12,834 nucleotides of DNA. It comes from Bordetella parapertussis (GTDB lineage Bacteria; Pseudomonadota; Gammaproteobacteria; Burkholderiales; Burkholderiaceae_B). The stretch is from positions 1 through 12,834 of the forward strand of contig CAMEAW010000073.1 of NCBI GenBank assembly GCA_945911685.1. The letters are read 5' to 3'. Shown here piece by piece: positions 1 to 6,760 of this stretch. A program made the position numbers and the translations under genes. The notes below the pieces were generated by a model. It was not told where the DNA came from, did no database searches, and was given only the letters and a program-made list of their open reading frames with translations. Within the stretch, counting starts at the first letter, position 1. Every line of letters begins with the position of its first letter.

Positions 1-56
1 CTGAACAAACGACTGGGAAGGCGACAGAGGTTGCTTCGCTAGCCCGGATACCGGCC
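1..56 (+). ncRNA. Cobalamin riboswitch, 3' part (5' part outside window)
   Basis: The sequence at 11-22 (ACTGGGAAGGCG) followed by 41-56 (AGCCCGGATACCGGCC) matches the 3' half of the cobalamin aptamer: the conserved GGGAAGGC segment, a variable helix (GCGA at 21-24 can pair with TCGC at 36-39) and the B12 box ending in CCGGCC. The first gene downstream is cobU and the whole operon handles corrinoids, which fits feedback repression by adenosylcobalamin. The 5' half, with the core junction and the loop that makes the kissing contact, lies before position 1 and cannot be checked. The promoter is also outside the window. Confidence 0.88.
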
Positions 57-154
57 AACAAGGTTGTAGTGTGCGCCAAAACGCACTACAGAAACACCCA
101 AACACCGTCGGGGATTGCGGTGAGGGGCTATGCCGTTGTTGTGGACCATGCCAC
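57..154 (+). promoter_or_regulatory. cobU leader, putative riboswitch expression platform
   Basis: This 98-base leader holds two stem-loops. TGTAGTG at 65-71 pairs with CACTACA at 84-90, with CG at 74-75 able to pair with CG at 82-83. CACCG at 103-107 pairs with CGGTG at 118-122. Neither is followed by a T-run, so an intrinsic terminator is not supported. The B12-box edge at 55-61 (CCAACAA) is complementary, with one bulged base, to 136-143 just before the cobU start. That would suit control at translation initiation. The only strong purine run, AGGGG at 123-127, is too far from the cobU ATG at 155 to serve it directly. The regulatory role is inferred. Confidence 0.5.
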
Positions 155-757
155 ATGACTCAAGTCGTGCGCAGTGAATTCATTCTAGGTGGTCAAAAGA
201 GTGGCAAGTCGCGCCGCGCGGAAGCGCTTGCGCAGAACTGGCTCGAAAGCGGGCCACGACATACGGCAATCTTAATCGCAACGGCACAAGCCTTTGACGA
301 CGAGCTGCGCGCACGTATTGAACGTCACAGACAAGATCGTTTATTGCGCGTGCCAGGCATGGTCACAATCGAAGAGCCGTACGCACTCTCTGCCGCCATC
401 GCACAGCACAGTGCACCAAATACACTCATCGTGGTTGATTGCCTCACGCTTTGGCTGACCGCTCAGCTGATGCCGCCGGTATCTGACGCGCCTAAAGTCT
501 GTCTTGCCACCGACGCACCCGCGGCTCTTGTGGCTTGGCAAACTCTCGCCACTGAGCTTTGTACAGCAATCAAACACGCGCAAGGACCGATCATCTTGGT
601 GGGTAACGAAATCGGCTTAGGTGTGATCCCATTAGGCAAAGACGTGCGCGCGTTTGTCGATGCGCTCGGCTTACTCAATCAAGGCGTTGCTGCCGTCTGC
701 GAGCGGGTGACCTTAATGAGCGCTGGCTTACCGTTGGCACTCAAAGGAACACTTTAA
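155..757 (+). CDS. cobU: Bifunctional adenosylcobinamide kinase / adenosylcobinamide-phosphate guanylyltransferase
   Basis: A 200-residue protein of the CobU/CobP family. It phosphorylates adenosylcobinamide and transfers GMP from GTP to give adenosylcobinamide-GDP, the activated half-molecule used by CobS in the cytoplasm. The N-terminus is a beta strand followed by the P-loop GGQKSGKS (residues 12-19). RIERHRQDR (54-62) is the region that holds the family's guanylylated histidine (His58 is the visible candidate). VDCLTLW (94-100) and VGNEIGLGVIP (149-159) match the Walker-B-like and later conserved segments. The ATG at 155 was chosen because it places the P-loop at the usual distance from the N-terminus. 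The frame is open further up to a GTG at 71, but that stretch is riboswitch leader and cysteine-rich. The Shine-Dalgarno is weak. Two bases separate its stop from btuF. Confidence 0.93.
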   Translation: MTQVVRSEFILGGQKSGKSRRAEALAQNWLESGPRHTAILIATAQAFDDELRARIERHRQDRLLRVPGMVTIEEPYALSAAIAQHSAPNTLIVVDCLTLWLTAQLMPPVSDAPKVCLATDAPAALVAWQTLATELCTAIKHAQGPIILVGNEIGLGVIPLGKDVRAFVDALGLLNQGVAAVCERVTLMSAGLPLALKGTL

Positions 758-759
758 AA

Positions 760-1662
760 GTGAAAGCCTTGACTCACGCCAACATTTGCTTGGGCCACCT
801 CACCGCGCTGCTATTGCTGACCCTGCTGACCTTGGCCGCACACACCGCCCGAGCACAGTATTCTGTCGTCGATGATCGAGGTATCGCTAACCACTGGAGC
901 ACCCCCCCCGAGCGCGTGATTACCTTACTGCCCTCTTTAACCGAAACGGTTTGTGCGCTTGGTGAGTGCGCGCGCTTAGTCGGCGTCGATCGCTACTCAA
1001 ATTGGCCCACGTCAGTCATGGCCCTGCCGGAGCTCGGCGGCGGCATGGATCCAAATATCGAGGCAATCGTTGCCTTGGCGCCAGACGTTATTTTTACCGC
1101 GCAATCTTCGCGCGGCGCTCAAAAGCTTGAAGATCTTGGCTTAAAAGTGGTGGCCCTCGAACCTAAAAGCCACGCGGATGCAAAACGAGTCTTAGAAAAA
1201 ATTGCGCAAACGCTAGGCTTGAACCCAGAGCGCGCGCAACAACTTTGGCTAACGACCGAACAAGCTGTGGCTGCAACCGCACGAACCTTGCCTGCGAGTA
1301 CTCACACCCTCCGGGTTTATATTGAGGTGAACCGCGCTCCCTTCGGTGCAGGCCCAACGTCTTTTATCGGTGAAACGTTGACACGCTTAGGCGCGCAAAA
1401 TATTTTGCCCACAAGCTTGGGACCGTTTCCGCGCGTCAATCCCGAATTCGTCGTCCGCGCGCAACCCACCGTCATCATGATTAGCAAACGCGATCTGCCA
1501 GAGATGCTCTTGCGCCCAGGGTGGGCCGCGATGCAGGCAATCAAAGAGAATCGCGTTTGTGCGTTTGCATCCGCAGAGCAAGATGTCTTGGTGCGCCCAG
1601 GACCGCGGCTCGCCGAGGCGGCAACGCTGATGGCTACTTGCCTCAAGAGATTCGCGCCATGA
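760..1662 (+). CDS. btuF: BtuF-like periplasmic corrinoid-binding protein of ABC importer
   Basis: A 300-residue substrate-binding protein of the helical-backbone metal/cobalamin receptor family. It captures cobalamin or cobinamide in the periplasm and delivers it to BtuCD. A long N-terminal hydrophobic stretch (about residues 13-27) and a cleavable end near HTARA (28-32) indicate Sec export. No lipobox cysteine is seen, so it should be soluble. Family signatures are RVITLLPSLTETVCALG (52-68), LVGVDRYSNWP (73-83), the segment GGGMDPNIEAIVALAPDVI (93-111) and the C-terminal RPGPRLAEA. It starts with GTG, two bases after the cobU stop, with AAAGGA at 743-748 as ribosome site, so translation is probably coupled. 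A run of eight C (902-909) encodes Thr48-Pro50. The gene position beside btuC and btuD makes corrinoid far more likely than haem or siderophore. Confidence 0.88.
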   Translation: MKALTHANICLGHLTALLLLTLLTLAAHTARAQYSVVDDRGIANHWSTPPERVITLLPSLTETVCALGECARLVGVDRYSNWPTSVMALPELGGGMDPNIEAIVALAPDVIFTAQSSRGAQKLEDLGLKVVALEPKSHADAKRVLEKIAQTLGLNPERAQQLWLTTEQAVAATARTLPASTHTLRVYIEVNRAPFGAGPTSFIGETLTRLGAQNILPTSLGPFPRVNPEFVVRAQPTVIMISKRDLPEMLLRPGWAAMQAIKENRVCAFASAEQDVLVRPGPRLAEAATLMATCLKRFAP

Positions 1663-2684
1663 ACGCGTCGCTACCCGACACGCACTTTTCACAAAACTCT
1701 CGCGCGCTGTGCTCTGCTTGGCTGTTGGCGCTGCTGTGTGTCGTTGTCTTGCTCGCCGGCTTGTGTGTTGGCAGCGCGGGCGTCGAGCCCCTGTGGCGCT
1801 TATTGGCCGACCCAATTGCCGCTCAAATTATTTGGGATATTCGTGCGCCACGCACCTTAGGTGCTCTGCTCGCCGGCGCCTTACTCGGCCTTGCCGGTGC
1901 CATCGCGCAAGGGCTCTTTCGCAACCCGCTGGCAGATCCCTTTTTACTTGGTAGCGCCTCGGGCGCCTCCGCTGCAGTCGCACTTGCTTTGGCCGGCTTT
2001 GGCATATCACCACTTGCCACACAATGGTTGCTCAGACTGGGCCTGACCGCCGCCGCCTTCATGGGCGCGGTGCTCGCCGTCTTTCTGACCCTGAGTCTGG
2101 CCCGCGGGGTGCAGCACACCTTACGTCTGTTGTTGGCCGGCGTTGTCGTGGGTGTGGTCTTAGGAGCCTTCACGTCTTTTCTGTCGTTAACGCACCCAGA
2201 TATTTTGCAAGCAATGCAAGCGTTTATGCTGGGCTCGACAGGCTTTGTGGGGTGGTCCGCTTGCGGCATCATGGGCATAGTATGGCTGGCCTGTAGCGCG
2301 GCGGGACGCGGCCTTTCAAAAGCCTTAGATGGCCTGGCGTTAGGCGAGGCCACTGCCCAAAGCCTCGGGCTGCCCTTGAGATCGCTACGCGCAGCCTTAA
2401 TTGCCACCCTTGCCCTGGCAACTGGCACGGCGGTTGCCCAAACTGGCTTGATTGCTTTTGTAGGGTTAGCCGCTCCGCATCTTGTGCGTGCACTTGTCAA
2501 AACAAGTCACGCTTGGCTATTGCCCCTGGCCAGCCTGATGGGTGCCGCGCTGCTGTCGCTTGCGGATCTGCTGGCGCGGGGCTTGCTTGCTCCGCAAGAA
2601 TTACCCGTTGGCGTGCTGACCGCGCTCTTGGGAGGCGGCTATTTAATGTGGCTGATGCATCGCCGAGGGCCCACGCATGAGTGA
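1659..2684 (+). CDS. btuC: BtuC-like corrinoid ABC transporter permease (FecCD family)
   Basis: A 341-residue, very hydrophobic integral membrane protein of the FecCD/BtuC permease family, forming the inner-membrane channel for corrinoid with BtuD as ATPase and BtuF as donor. The first helix lies at about residues 19-40, and the pattern is consistent with the family's ten helices. Clear signatures are WDIRAPRTLGALLAGALLG (59-77), RNPLADPFLLGSASGA (88-103) and, near the C-terminus, FVGLAAPHLVR and QELPVGVLTALLGG. The ATG at 1659 overlaps the btuF stop as ATGA. The frame stays open up to 1521 but that stretch lies inside btuF and is not permease-like. Length is normal. It ends eight bases into btuD. 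Confidence 0.9.
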   Translation: MNASLPDTHFSQNSRALCSAWLLALLCVVVLLAGLCVGSAGVEPLWRLLADPIAAQIIWDIRAPRTLGALLAGALLGLAGAIAQGLFRNPLADPFLLGSASGASAAVALALAGFGISPLATQWLLRLGLTAAAFMGAVLAVFLTLSLARGVQHTLRLLLAGVVVGVVLGAFTSFLSLTHPDILQAMQAFMLGSTGFVGWSACGIMGIVWLACSAAGRGLSKALDGLALGEATAQSLGLPLRSLRAALIATLALATGTAVAQTGLIAFVGLAAPHLVRALVKTSHAWLLPLASLMGAALLSLADLLARGLLAPQELPVGVLTALLGGGYLMWLMHRRGPTHE

Positions 2685-3477
2685 CCCGCACCCGACACAC
2701 CAAACAGGTGTTGCAGCCTTAGAAGTGAGAAACTTAGGCGTGACGCTCGGTCAGCATCCTGTGCTTCAGGGGCTAAATCTGAAGCTACCTCAAGGGCGCT
2801 GGAGCGCGATTGTCGGCCCCAATGGCGCAGGCAAATCAACACTGCTGCACGCCTTGGCGGGTGTCTTGCCTTTCCAAGGTGACATATACCTGTTCGACCA
2901 AGCATTGAGCAGCTTTACCGCGCAGCACCGCGCACGCCAAGTCGCCTGGCTGGCGCAAGGCTCGGTGCCAAGCGCTGACGACCTGACGGTCTATGATGTT
3001 GCGATGCTTGGTCGACTGCCGCATCAATCATGGCTTGGCGGGCCCAGCCACGCCGATCATGCCGCCACCGAACGGGCGTTAAGGCTGACGCAAGCGTGGC
3101 CTTGGCGCCAACGCGCGCTTGGCACCCTCTCGGGCGGTGAAAAGCAACGCGTCTTGCTTGCCAGATTGCTAGCCGTCGATGCTGACATTCTATTAATGGA
3201 CGAACCCTTAACCAACCTTGACCCACCCCATCAAGTCGACTGGCTGTTATTGGTTCGTCATTTAGTCGCCTGCGGAAAAACCGTCGTGAGCGTCTTGCAT
3301 GAGGTTACGCTCGCACTGTATGCCGACGAATTAATTGTGATGGCTGGCGGCGCTATCCAACAGACGGGTACCCGCGACGATCCCGTCTTACACCGCACAA
3401 TCGAAAGCGTTTTTGACTACCGCATCGCCATTGAGGCTCTCGGCACCGGCTGGGTGGCTTTACCCAAACTTCTTTAA
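2677..3477 (+). CDS. btuD: BtuD-like corrinoid ABC transporter ATP-binding protein
   Basis: A 266-residue ATP-binding cassette subunit that powers corrinoid import through BtuC. Visible motifs are Walker A GPNGAGKST (47-55), the Q-loop Gln94 in WLAQGS, the ABC signature LSGGEKQRV (151-159), Walker B ILLMDEP (171-177), the D-loop NLDPP (180-184) and the switch His208 in VLHEV. The order and spacing are those of the FepC/BtuD/HmuV group. Its ATG overlaps the end of btuC by eight bases, so the two are probably translationally coupled. Haem and siderophore ATPases look alike at this level, and the specificity is taken from the operon. No residue needed for ATP hydrolysis appears to be missing. 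Confidence 0.9.
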   Translation: MSDPHPTHQTGVAALEVRNLGVTLGQHPVLQGLNLKLPQGRWSAIVGPNGAGKSTLLHALAGVLPFQGDIYLFDQALSSFTAQHRARQVAWLAQGSVPSADDLTVYDVAMLGRLPHQSWLGGPSHADHAATERALRLTQAWPWRQRALGTLSGGEKQRVLLARLLAVDADILLMDEPLTNLDPPHQVDWLLLVRHLVACGKTVVSVLHEVTLALYADELIVMAGGAIQQTGTRDDPVLHRTIESVFDYRIAIEALGTGWVALPKLL

Positions 3478-3493
3478 GACAGGAAAACTGACT

Positions 3494-4063
3494 ATGCAGA
3501 TCGTGACCCCTCCAACCGAAAAGCCCTACGAAAAATCGACCGGTGAACGTCGAGGCTTATTAATTATCAACACCGGCGATGGTAAGGGCAAAAGCACCGC
3601 AGCCTTCGGCTTAGCAATGCGTGCGCACGGACGCGGCAAGGTGGTCAAGATTTTTCAATTTATGAAAGTGCCGAGCGCGCGCTTTGGTGAGCACCGCGTC
3701 TTTGAACAGCTCAACGTGCCGATCGAAGGCCTGGGCGATGGCTTTAGCTGGAAGAGCCAAGACCTTGAGCACTCTGCTCAGCTCGCGCGCGATGGCTGGG
3801 CTAAAGCTCGCGAAGCAATTTTAAGTGGCGAATACTTTATGGTGACGCTCGACGAGCTCACCTATCCGATTACTTTTGGCTGGATAGCACTCGAAGAGGT
3901 CTTGCAAACTTTGCGTTCGCGCCCTCCAGAGGTTCACGTCGTCATCACGGGGCGCCGCTGTCCGGCAGAGATCATTGAAATCGCCGATACCGTCACAGAG
4001 ATGACAATGATCAAACACGCGTTCGATGCCGGCATCCCCGCCCAGCGCGGGATTGAAGATTGA
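3494..4063 (+). CDS. cobO: Corrinoid adenosyltransferase (CobA/CobO type)
   Basis: A 189-residue cytoplasmic enzyme that moves the 5'-deoxyadenosyl group of ATP onto reduced corrinoid, making adenosylcobinamide, adenosylcobyrinate or adenosylcobalamin. The family P-loop is GDGKGKST (28-35), preceded by the strand LLIINT. VKIFQFMKVP (51-60), GLGDGFSWKSQD (79-90), VTLDELTYPI (117-126), ITGRRCP (151-157) and ADTVTEM (164-170) match the CobO family in order. The ATG at 3494 was chosen because AGGA at 3481-3484 sits at the right distance and the N-terminal tail is then of normal length. The longer open frame from 3413 overlaps btuD and adds nothing conserved. It follows btuD after 16 bases, giving direct handover from import to adenosylation. 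Confidence 0.94.
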   Translation: MQIVTPPTEKPYEKSTGERRGLLIINTGDGKGKSTAAFGLAMRAHGRGKVVKIFQFMKVPSARFGEHRVFEQLNVPIEGLGDGFSWKSQDLEHSAQLARDGWAKAREAILSGEYFMVTLDELTYPITFGWIALEEVLQTLRSRPPEVHVVITGRRCPAEIIEIADTVTEMTMIKHAFDAGIPAQRGIED

Positions 4064-4167
4064 TTGCTGCGGCACTCATGCTAAGAATCCCTCTGAGGCT
4101 TGGTGCACGTGCCACCCCAATCATCTGCGGAGCAAGGCGCGACCTCGCCATGGGTGTGGCTGAATGA
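4060..4167 (+). CDS. Possible small ORF bridging cobO and cobQ, function unknown
   Basis: The gap between cobO and cobQ is about 100 bases, the longest in the operon. It holds one continuous frame: a TTG at 4060 that overlaps the cobO stop, an ATG at 4078 and a TGA at 4165-4167 that overlaps the cobQ ATG. This gives 35 residues from TTG or 29 from ATG. The peptide is arginine- and alanine-rich (it contains LGARATPIICGARRDL) and I recognise no family. It could be a translated coupling peptide, the remnant of a deleted gene (cobB, cbiB and cobC often lie in such clusters), or chance. No clear Shine-Dalgarno precedes either start, so confidence is low. Confidence 0.2.
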   Translation: MIAAALMLRIPLRLGARATPIICGARRDLAMGVAE

Positions 4168-5672
4168 CCGCACGCTGCCTCATGGTGTTAGGGACGACAA
4201 GCGGCGCGGGCAAGAGTTGGCTGACGACCGCGCTATGTCGCTGGTATGCCCGTCAAGGCTTGAAGGTCGCGCCCTTTAAGGCTCAGAACATGAGCAACAA
4301 CGCCCGCGTGGTCAGCACCGCGCAAGGCGCCGGCGAAATTGGTTCGGCGCAATACTTTCAAGCTCTGGCCGCTGGTGTCCTACCCGATGTGCGCATGAAT
4401 CCTGTGCTGTTAAAGCCAGAGGTGCAGTCCAAGAGTCAGGTGGTGTTGCTTGGCAAGGTCAGCAGCGCGCTCACACAGATGCCCTGGGGCGACCGAAGCG
4501 AAAAGCTGTGGCCCTTTATCACTGAAGCGCTTGATGCCCTGCGCGCCGAAAACGATTTGGTGATCATCGAAGGAGCAGGCTCACCGGCCGAAATAAATTT
4601 AATGTCGCGCGACATCGTGAACTTACGCGTAGCACGCTACGCTCAAGCTCGTTGTTTATTAATTACCGATATTGATCGCGGTGGTGCCTTCGCACACCTT
4701 TATGGCACTTGGGCTTTATTGCCCAAAGCCGACCAGGCGCTTCTTTGTGGTTTTGTCTTGAATAAATTTCGCGGCGAGAAAAGCTTGTTAACCCCCGCAC
4801 CCGAGCACCTGTTGGCGTTAACTGGTGTGCCTACCGTTGCGACTGTGCCTTACTGGCGCGAACACGGCTTGCCCGAAGAAGACGGTTTATTCGACGATCG
4901 TTTACAAACCGCGCGCCCCGCCACAGTCACCGTTGCAGTGATCGCCTATCCGAGCCTGAGTAATCTTGATGAATTTCAGGCTTTGAAAAATATCGCTGGT
5001 GTGCGTCTGGTTTGGGTGAGAGAACTCACCCAGCTCCCTACACTCAAACCAACTGACTGGCTGGTGCTGCCAGGCTCTAAACACACCAGCTCTGACTTAA
5101 GCTGGCTTCAGGCTCAAGGCTTTGCGCACGCGTTACACGCACACGCAAAGCAAGGCGGGCCAATACTCGGCATTTGCGGCGGCCTGCAAATGCTAGGAGA
5201 GCGCTTGCTTGATCCACATGGTGTTGATGGTAACGCTGAAGGCCTCGGACTCTTAGCTGTCGTGACAGAGTATGCTGAAGCAAAAACAGTTCGGCGCTGT
5301 CAAGTGCAATTTGGTGCGGTGACTGGGGCTTGGTCTAAGCTGGCACGTTTGGGATTTCAAGGCTATGAGATTCATCAAGGACAGACACACTTAATAAACG
5401 CTAAACAGGAGGCGCACGAGAGCGTACAACGTGCTCCTGACACCCCAGACAATCGTGCGCATACTCGCGAAGTGATCAACGGCCTCGCGTGGCAAAACGG
5501 CTCAGGCAATGTTCTCGGGCTTTATGTGCATGGCCTCTTTGAGGCTCCCTCAGTACTTTGCGCATTATTTGGTTCGCAAGTTTGCACCCTAGACACCGTA
5601 TTTGACGGCCTGGCCGACTGCCTCGAGCGCAACAGCACGCCCGGCTTTCTGCAAGCCTTAATCGCTGACTGA
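4164..5672 (+). CDS. cobQ: Cobyric acid synthase, glutamine-hydrolysing
   Basis: A 502-residue two-domain enzyme that amidates four carboxylates of adenosylcobyrinic acid a,c-diamide with ATP and glutamine, giving adenosylcobyric acid. The N-terminal synthetase domain (about 1-240) opens with the P-loop GTTSGAGKS (10-18) and contains FKAQNMSNNA (38-47), VQSKSQVV (87-94) and IIEGAGSPAEINL (134-146). The C-terminal triad amidotransferase domain (about 255-500) has LPGSKHT (302-308), the nucleophile Cys338 in GICGGLQMLG, YEIHQG (401-406) and His456 in YVHGLFE. Length is normal and no catalytic residue is missing. The start at 4164 has only a weak GGTG-type ribosome site, and the stop of the small upstream frame overlaps it. 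No cobyrinate-making genes are in the window, so its substrate must come from elsewhere. Confidence 0.95.
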   Translation: MTARCLMVLGTTSGAGKSWLTTALCRWYARQGLKVAPFKAQNMSNNARVVSTAQGAGEIGSAQYFQALAAGVLPDVRMNPVLLKPEVQSKSQVVLLGKVSSALTQMPWGDRSEKLWPFITEALDALRAENDLVIIEGAGSPAEINLMSRDIVNLRVARYAQARCLLITDIDRGGAFAHLYGTWALLPKADQALLCGFVLNKFRGEKSLLTPAPEHLLALTGVPTVATVPYWREHGLPEEDGLFDDRLQTARPATVTVAVIAYPSLSNLDEFQALKNIAGVRLVWVRELTQLPTLKPTDWLVLPGSKHTSSDLSWLQAQGFAHALHAHAKQGGPILGICGGLQMLGERLLDPHGVDGNAEGLGLLAVVTEYAEAKTVRRCQVQFGAVTGAWSKLARLGFQGYEIHQGQTHLINAKQEAHESVQRAPDTPDNRAHTREVINGLAWQNGSGNVLGLYVHGLFEAPSVLCALFGSQVCTLDTVFDGLADCLERNSTPGFLQALIAD

Positions 5673-5688
5673 CCGAAGGGCTAAAAAA

Positions 5689-6726
5689 ATGACCTTTGCA
5701 CTCCCAGTACTGACAGACCTCGCTGACGCTGCACGCGCCCGTCAGTTACAAAGCAAACTCGATCACAAAACTAAACCTCGCGGCTCTTTGGGTCAGCTAG
5801 AGACGCTTGCGCTGCAGCTTGGGCTGCTTTTACAAACCGACTCACCCACGCTGCAAGCGCCGCAGCTTGTGGTCTTTGCGGGTGATCATGGTTTAGCCAA
5901 GCACGGCGTGTCGGCTTATCCAAGCGAGGTGACTTGGCAGATGGTTGAAAACTTTTTGACGGGCGGTGCGGCGGTAAGCGTGCTGGCGCGCCAACATGGT
6001 TTAGCGCTTACCGTCGCCGATTGCGGTGTCAATCATGATTTTGCCCCTCAACCAGGCTTACACACTTGCAAAATCGCCTACGGCACTGCCGACTCCTTGG
6101 CGCAAGCAGCGATGTCTACAGATCAGTGTGGTCAAGCCCTTTCAAACGGACGCACGCTGATCAAAGCCTTGCCGGGTAATGTGTTGTTGCTGGGTGAAAT
6201 GGGTATCGGTAATACCTCAGCAGCATCACTGCTGCTTGCGCGTTTAGCAAACTTACCGCTCGAGCAATGTACGGGGGCCGGCACCGGCCTAGACGCGCCA
6301 GCGCTAGAGCGTAAAAAACAAATTTTACAGAGCGTGCTGACCAAACACGCTGACGCAAACGCACCGCTGCAGGCGCTTGCTGCGTTTGGTGGCTTTGAAA
6401 TCGCCACCATGGTGGGCGCTATTTTCGAGGCGAGCGCTAGCAATCGGGTGATCGTCATCGACGGCTTCATTACAAGCGCCGCAGTATTAGTTGCGAGCCA
6501 ACTCGACCCCTTAGTATTACAGCGCTGCGTATTTGCGCATCGGTCAGACGAACGCGGGCACGCGCTGCTGCTGACACACTTAAACGCCAGGCCCCTACTG
6601 GATTTGCAGCTACGCTTAGGCGAAGGCTCGGGCGCGGCGCTAGCCTGGCCCTTGCTGGTTTCAGCCTGCGACTTATTGAATCACATGGCTAGCTTCGCCT
6701 CAGCGGGGGTCGCTGAGGCACCTTGA
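5689..6726 (+). CDS. cobT: Nicotinate-nucleotide:dimethylbenzimidazole phosphoribosyltransferase
   Basis: A 345-residue cytoplasmic enzyme that transfers phosphoribose from nicotinate mononucleotide to the lower-ligand base, normally 5,6-dimethylbenzimidazole, forming alpha-ribazole 5'-phosphate. Family signatures in order: TKPRGSLGQLE (28-38), VFAGDHG (62-68), GEMGIGNTSAAS (169-180), GAGTGLD (196-202) and the late GEGSGA whose Glu312 corresponds to the catalytic Glu317 of the Salmonella enzyme. Length is typical. AAGGG before the run of A gives a good ribosome site for the ATG at 5689, which follows cobQ by 16 bases. A base-making gene such as bluB is not seen here, so whether dimethylbenzimidazole is made or scavenged is unknown. 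Confidence 0.95.
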   Translation: MTFALPVLTDLADAARARQLQSKLDHKTKPRGSLGQLETLALQLGLLLQTDSPTLQAPQLVVFAGDHGLAKHGVSAYPSEVTWQMVENFLTGGAAVSVLARQHGLALTVADCGVNHDFAPQPGLHTCKIAYGTADSLAQAAMSTDQCGQALSNGRTLIKALPGNVLLLGEMGIGNTSAASLLLARLANLPLEQCTGAGTGLDAPALERKKQILQSVLTKHADANAPLQALAAFGGFEIATMVGAIFEASASNRVIVIDGFITSAAVLVASQLDPLVLQRCVFAHRSDERGHALLLTHLNARPLLDLQLRLGEGSGAALAWPLLVSACDLLNHMASFASAGVAEAP

Positions 6727-6760
6727 GTATCCGTTATACGCAAAACGACAAGGAGTATCT

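Noticed and set aside
65..90. Intrinsic terminator in the cobU leader
   Set aside because: The stem is real but is followed by GAAACACC, not a T-run, so termination is not supported.
71..154. N-terminal extension of cobU from a GTG at 71
   Set aside because: It would translate riboswitch leader, gives a cysteine-rich tail absent from the family, and places the P-loop too far from the N-terminus.
1521..1658. 46-residue N-terminal extension of btuC
   Set aside because: It lies inside btuF and looks like out-of-frame sequence; the ATGA overlap at 1659 gives the normal permease start.
1823..2500. Long minus-strand open frame of 225 codons
   Set aside because: It lies wholly inside btuC, is rich in Ala, Pro, Arg and Lys with no recognisable domain, and is the usual mirror frame of a GC-rich membrane-protein gene.
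3413..3493. 27-residue N-terminal extension of cobO
   Set aside because: It overlaps the btuD end and lacks conservation, while the ATG at 3494 has a proper ribosome site.
4064..4163. Second cobalamin riboswitch before cobQ
   Set aside because: GGTGC and GGAGCAAGGCG faintly resemble aptamer pieces, but there is no B12 box and the gap is too short for an aptamer.
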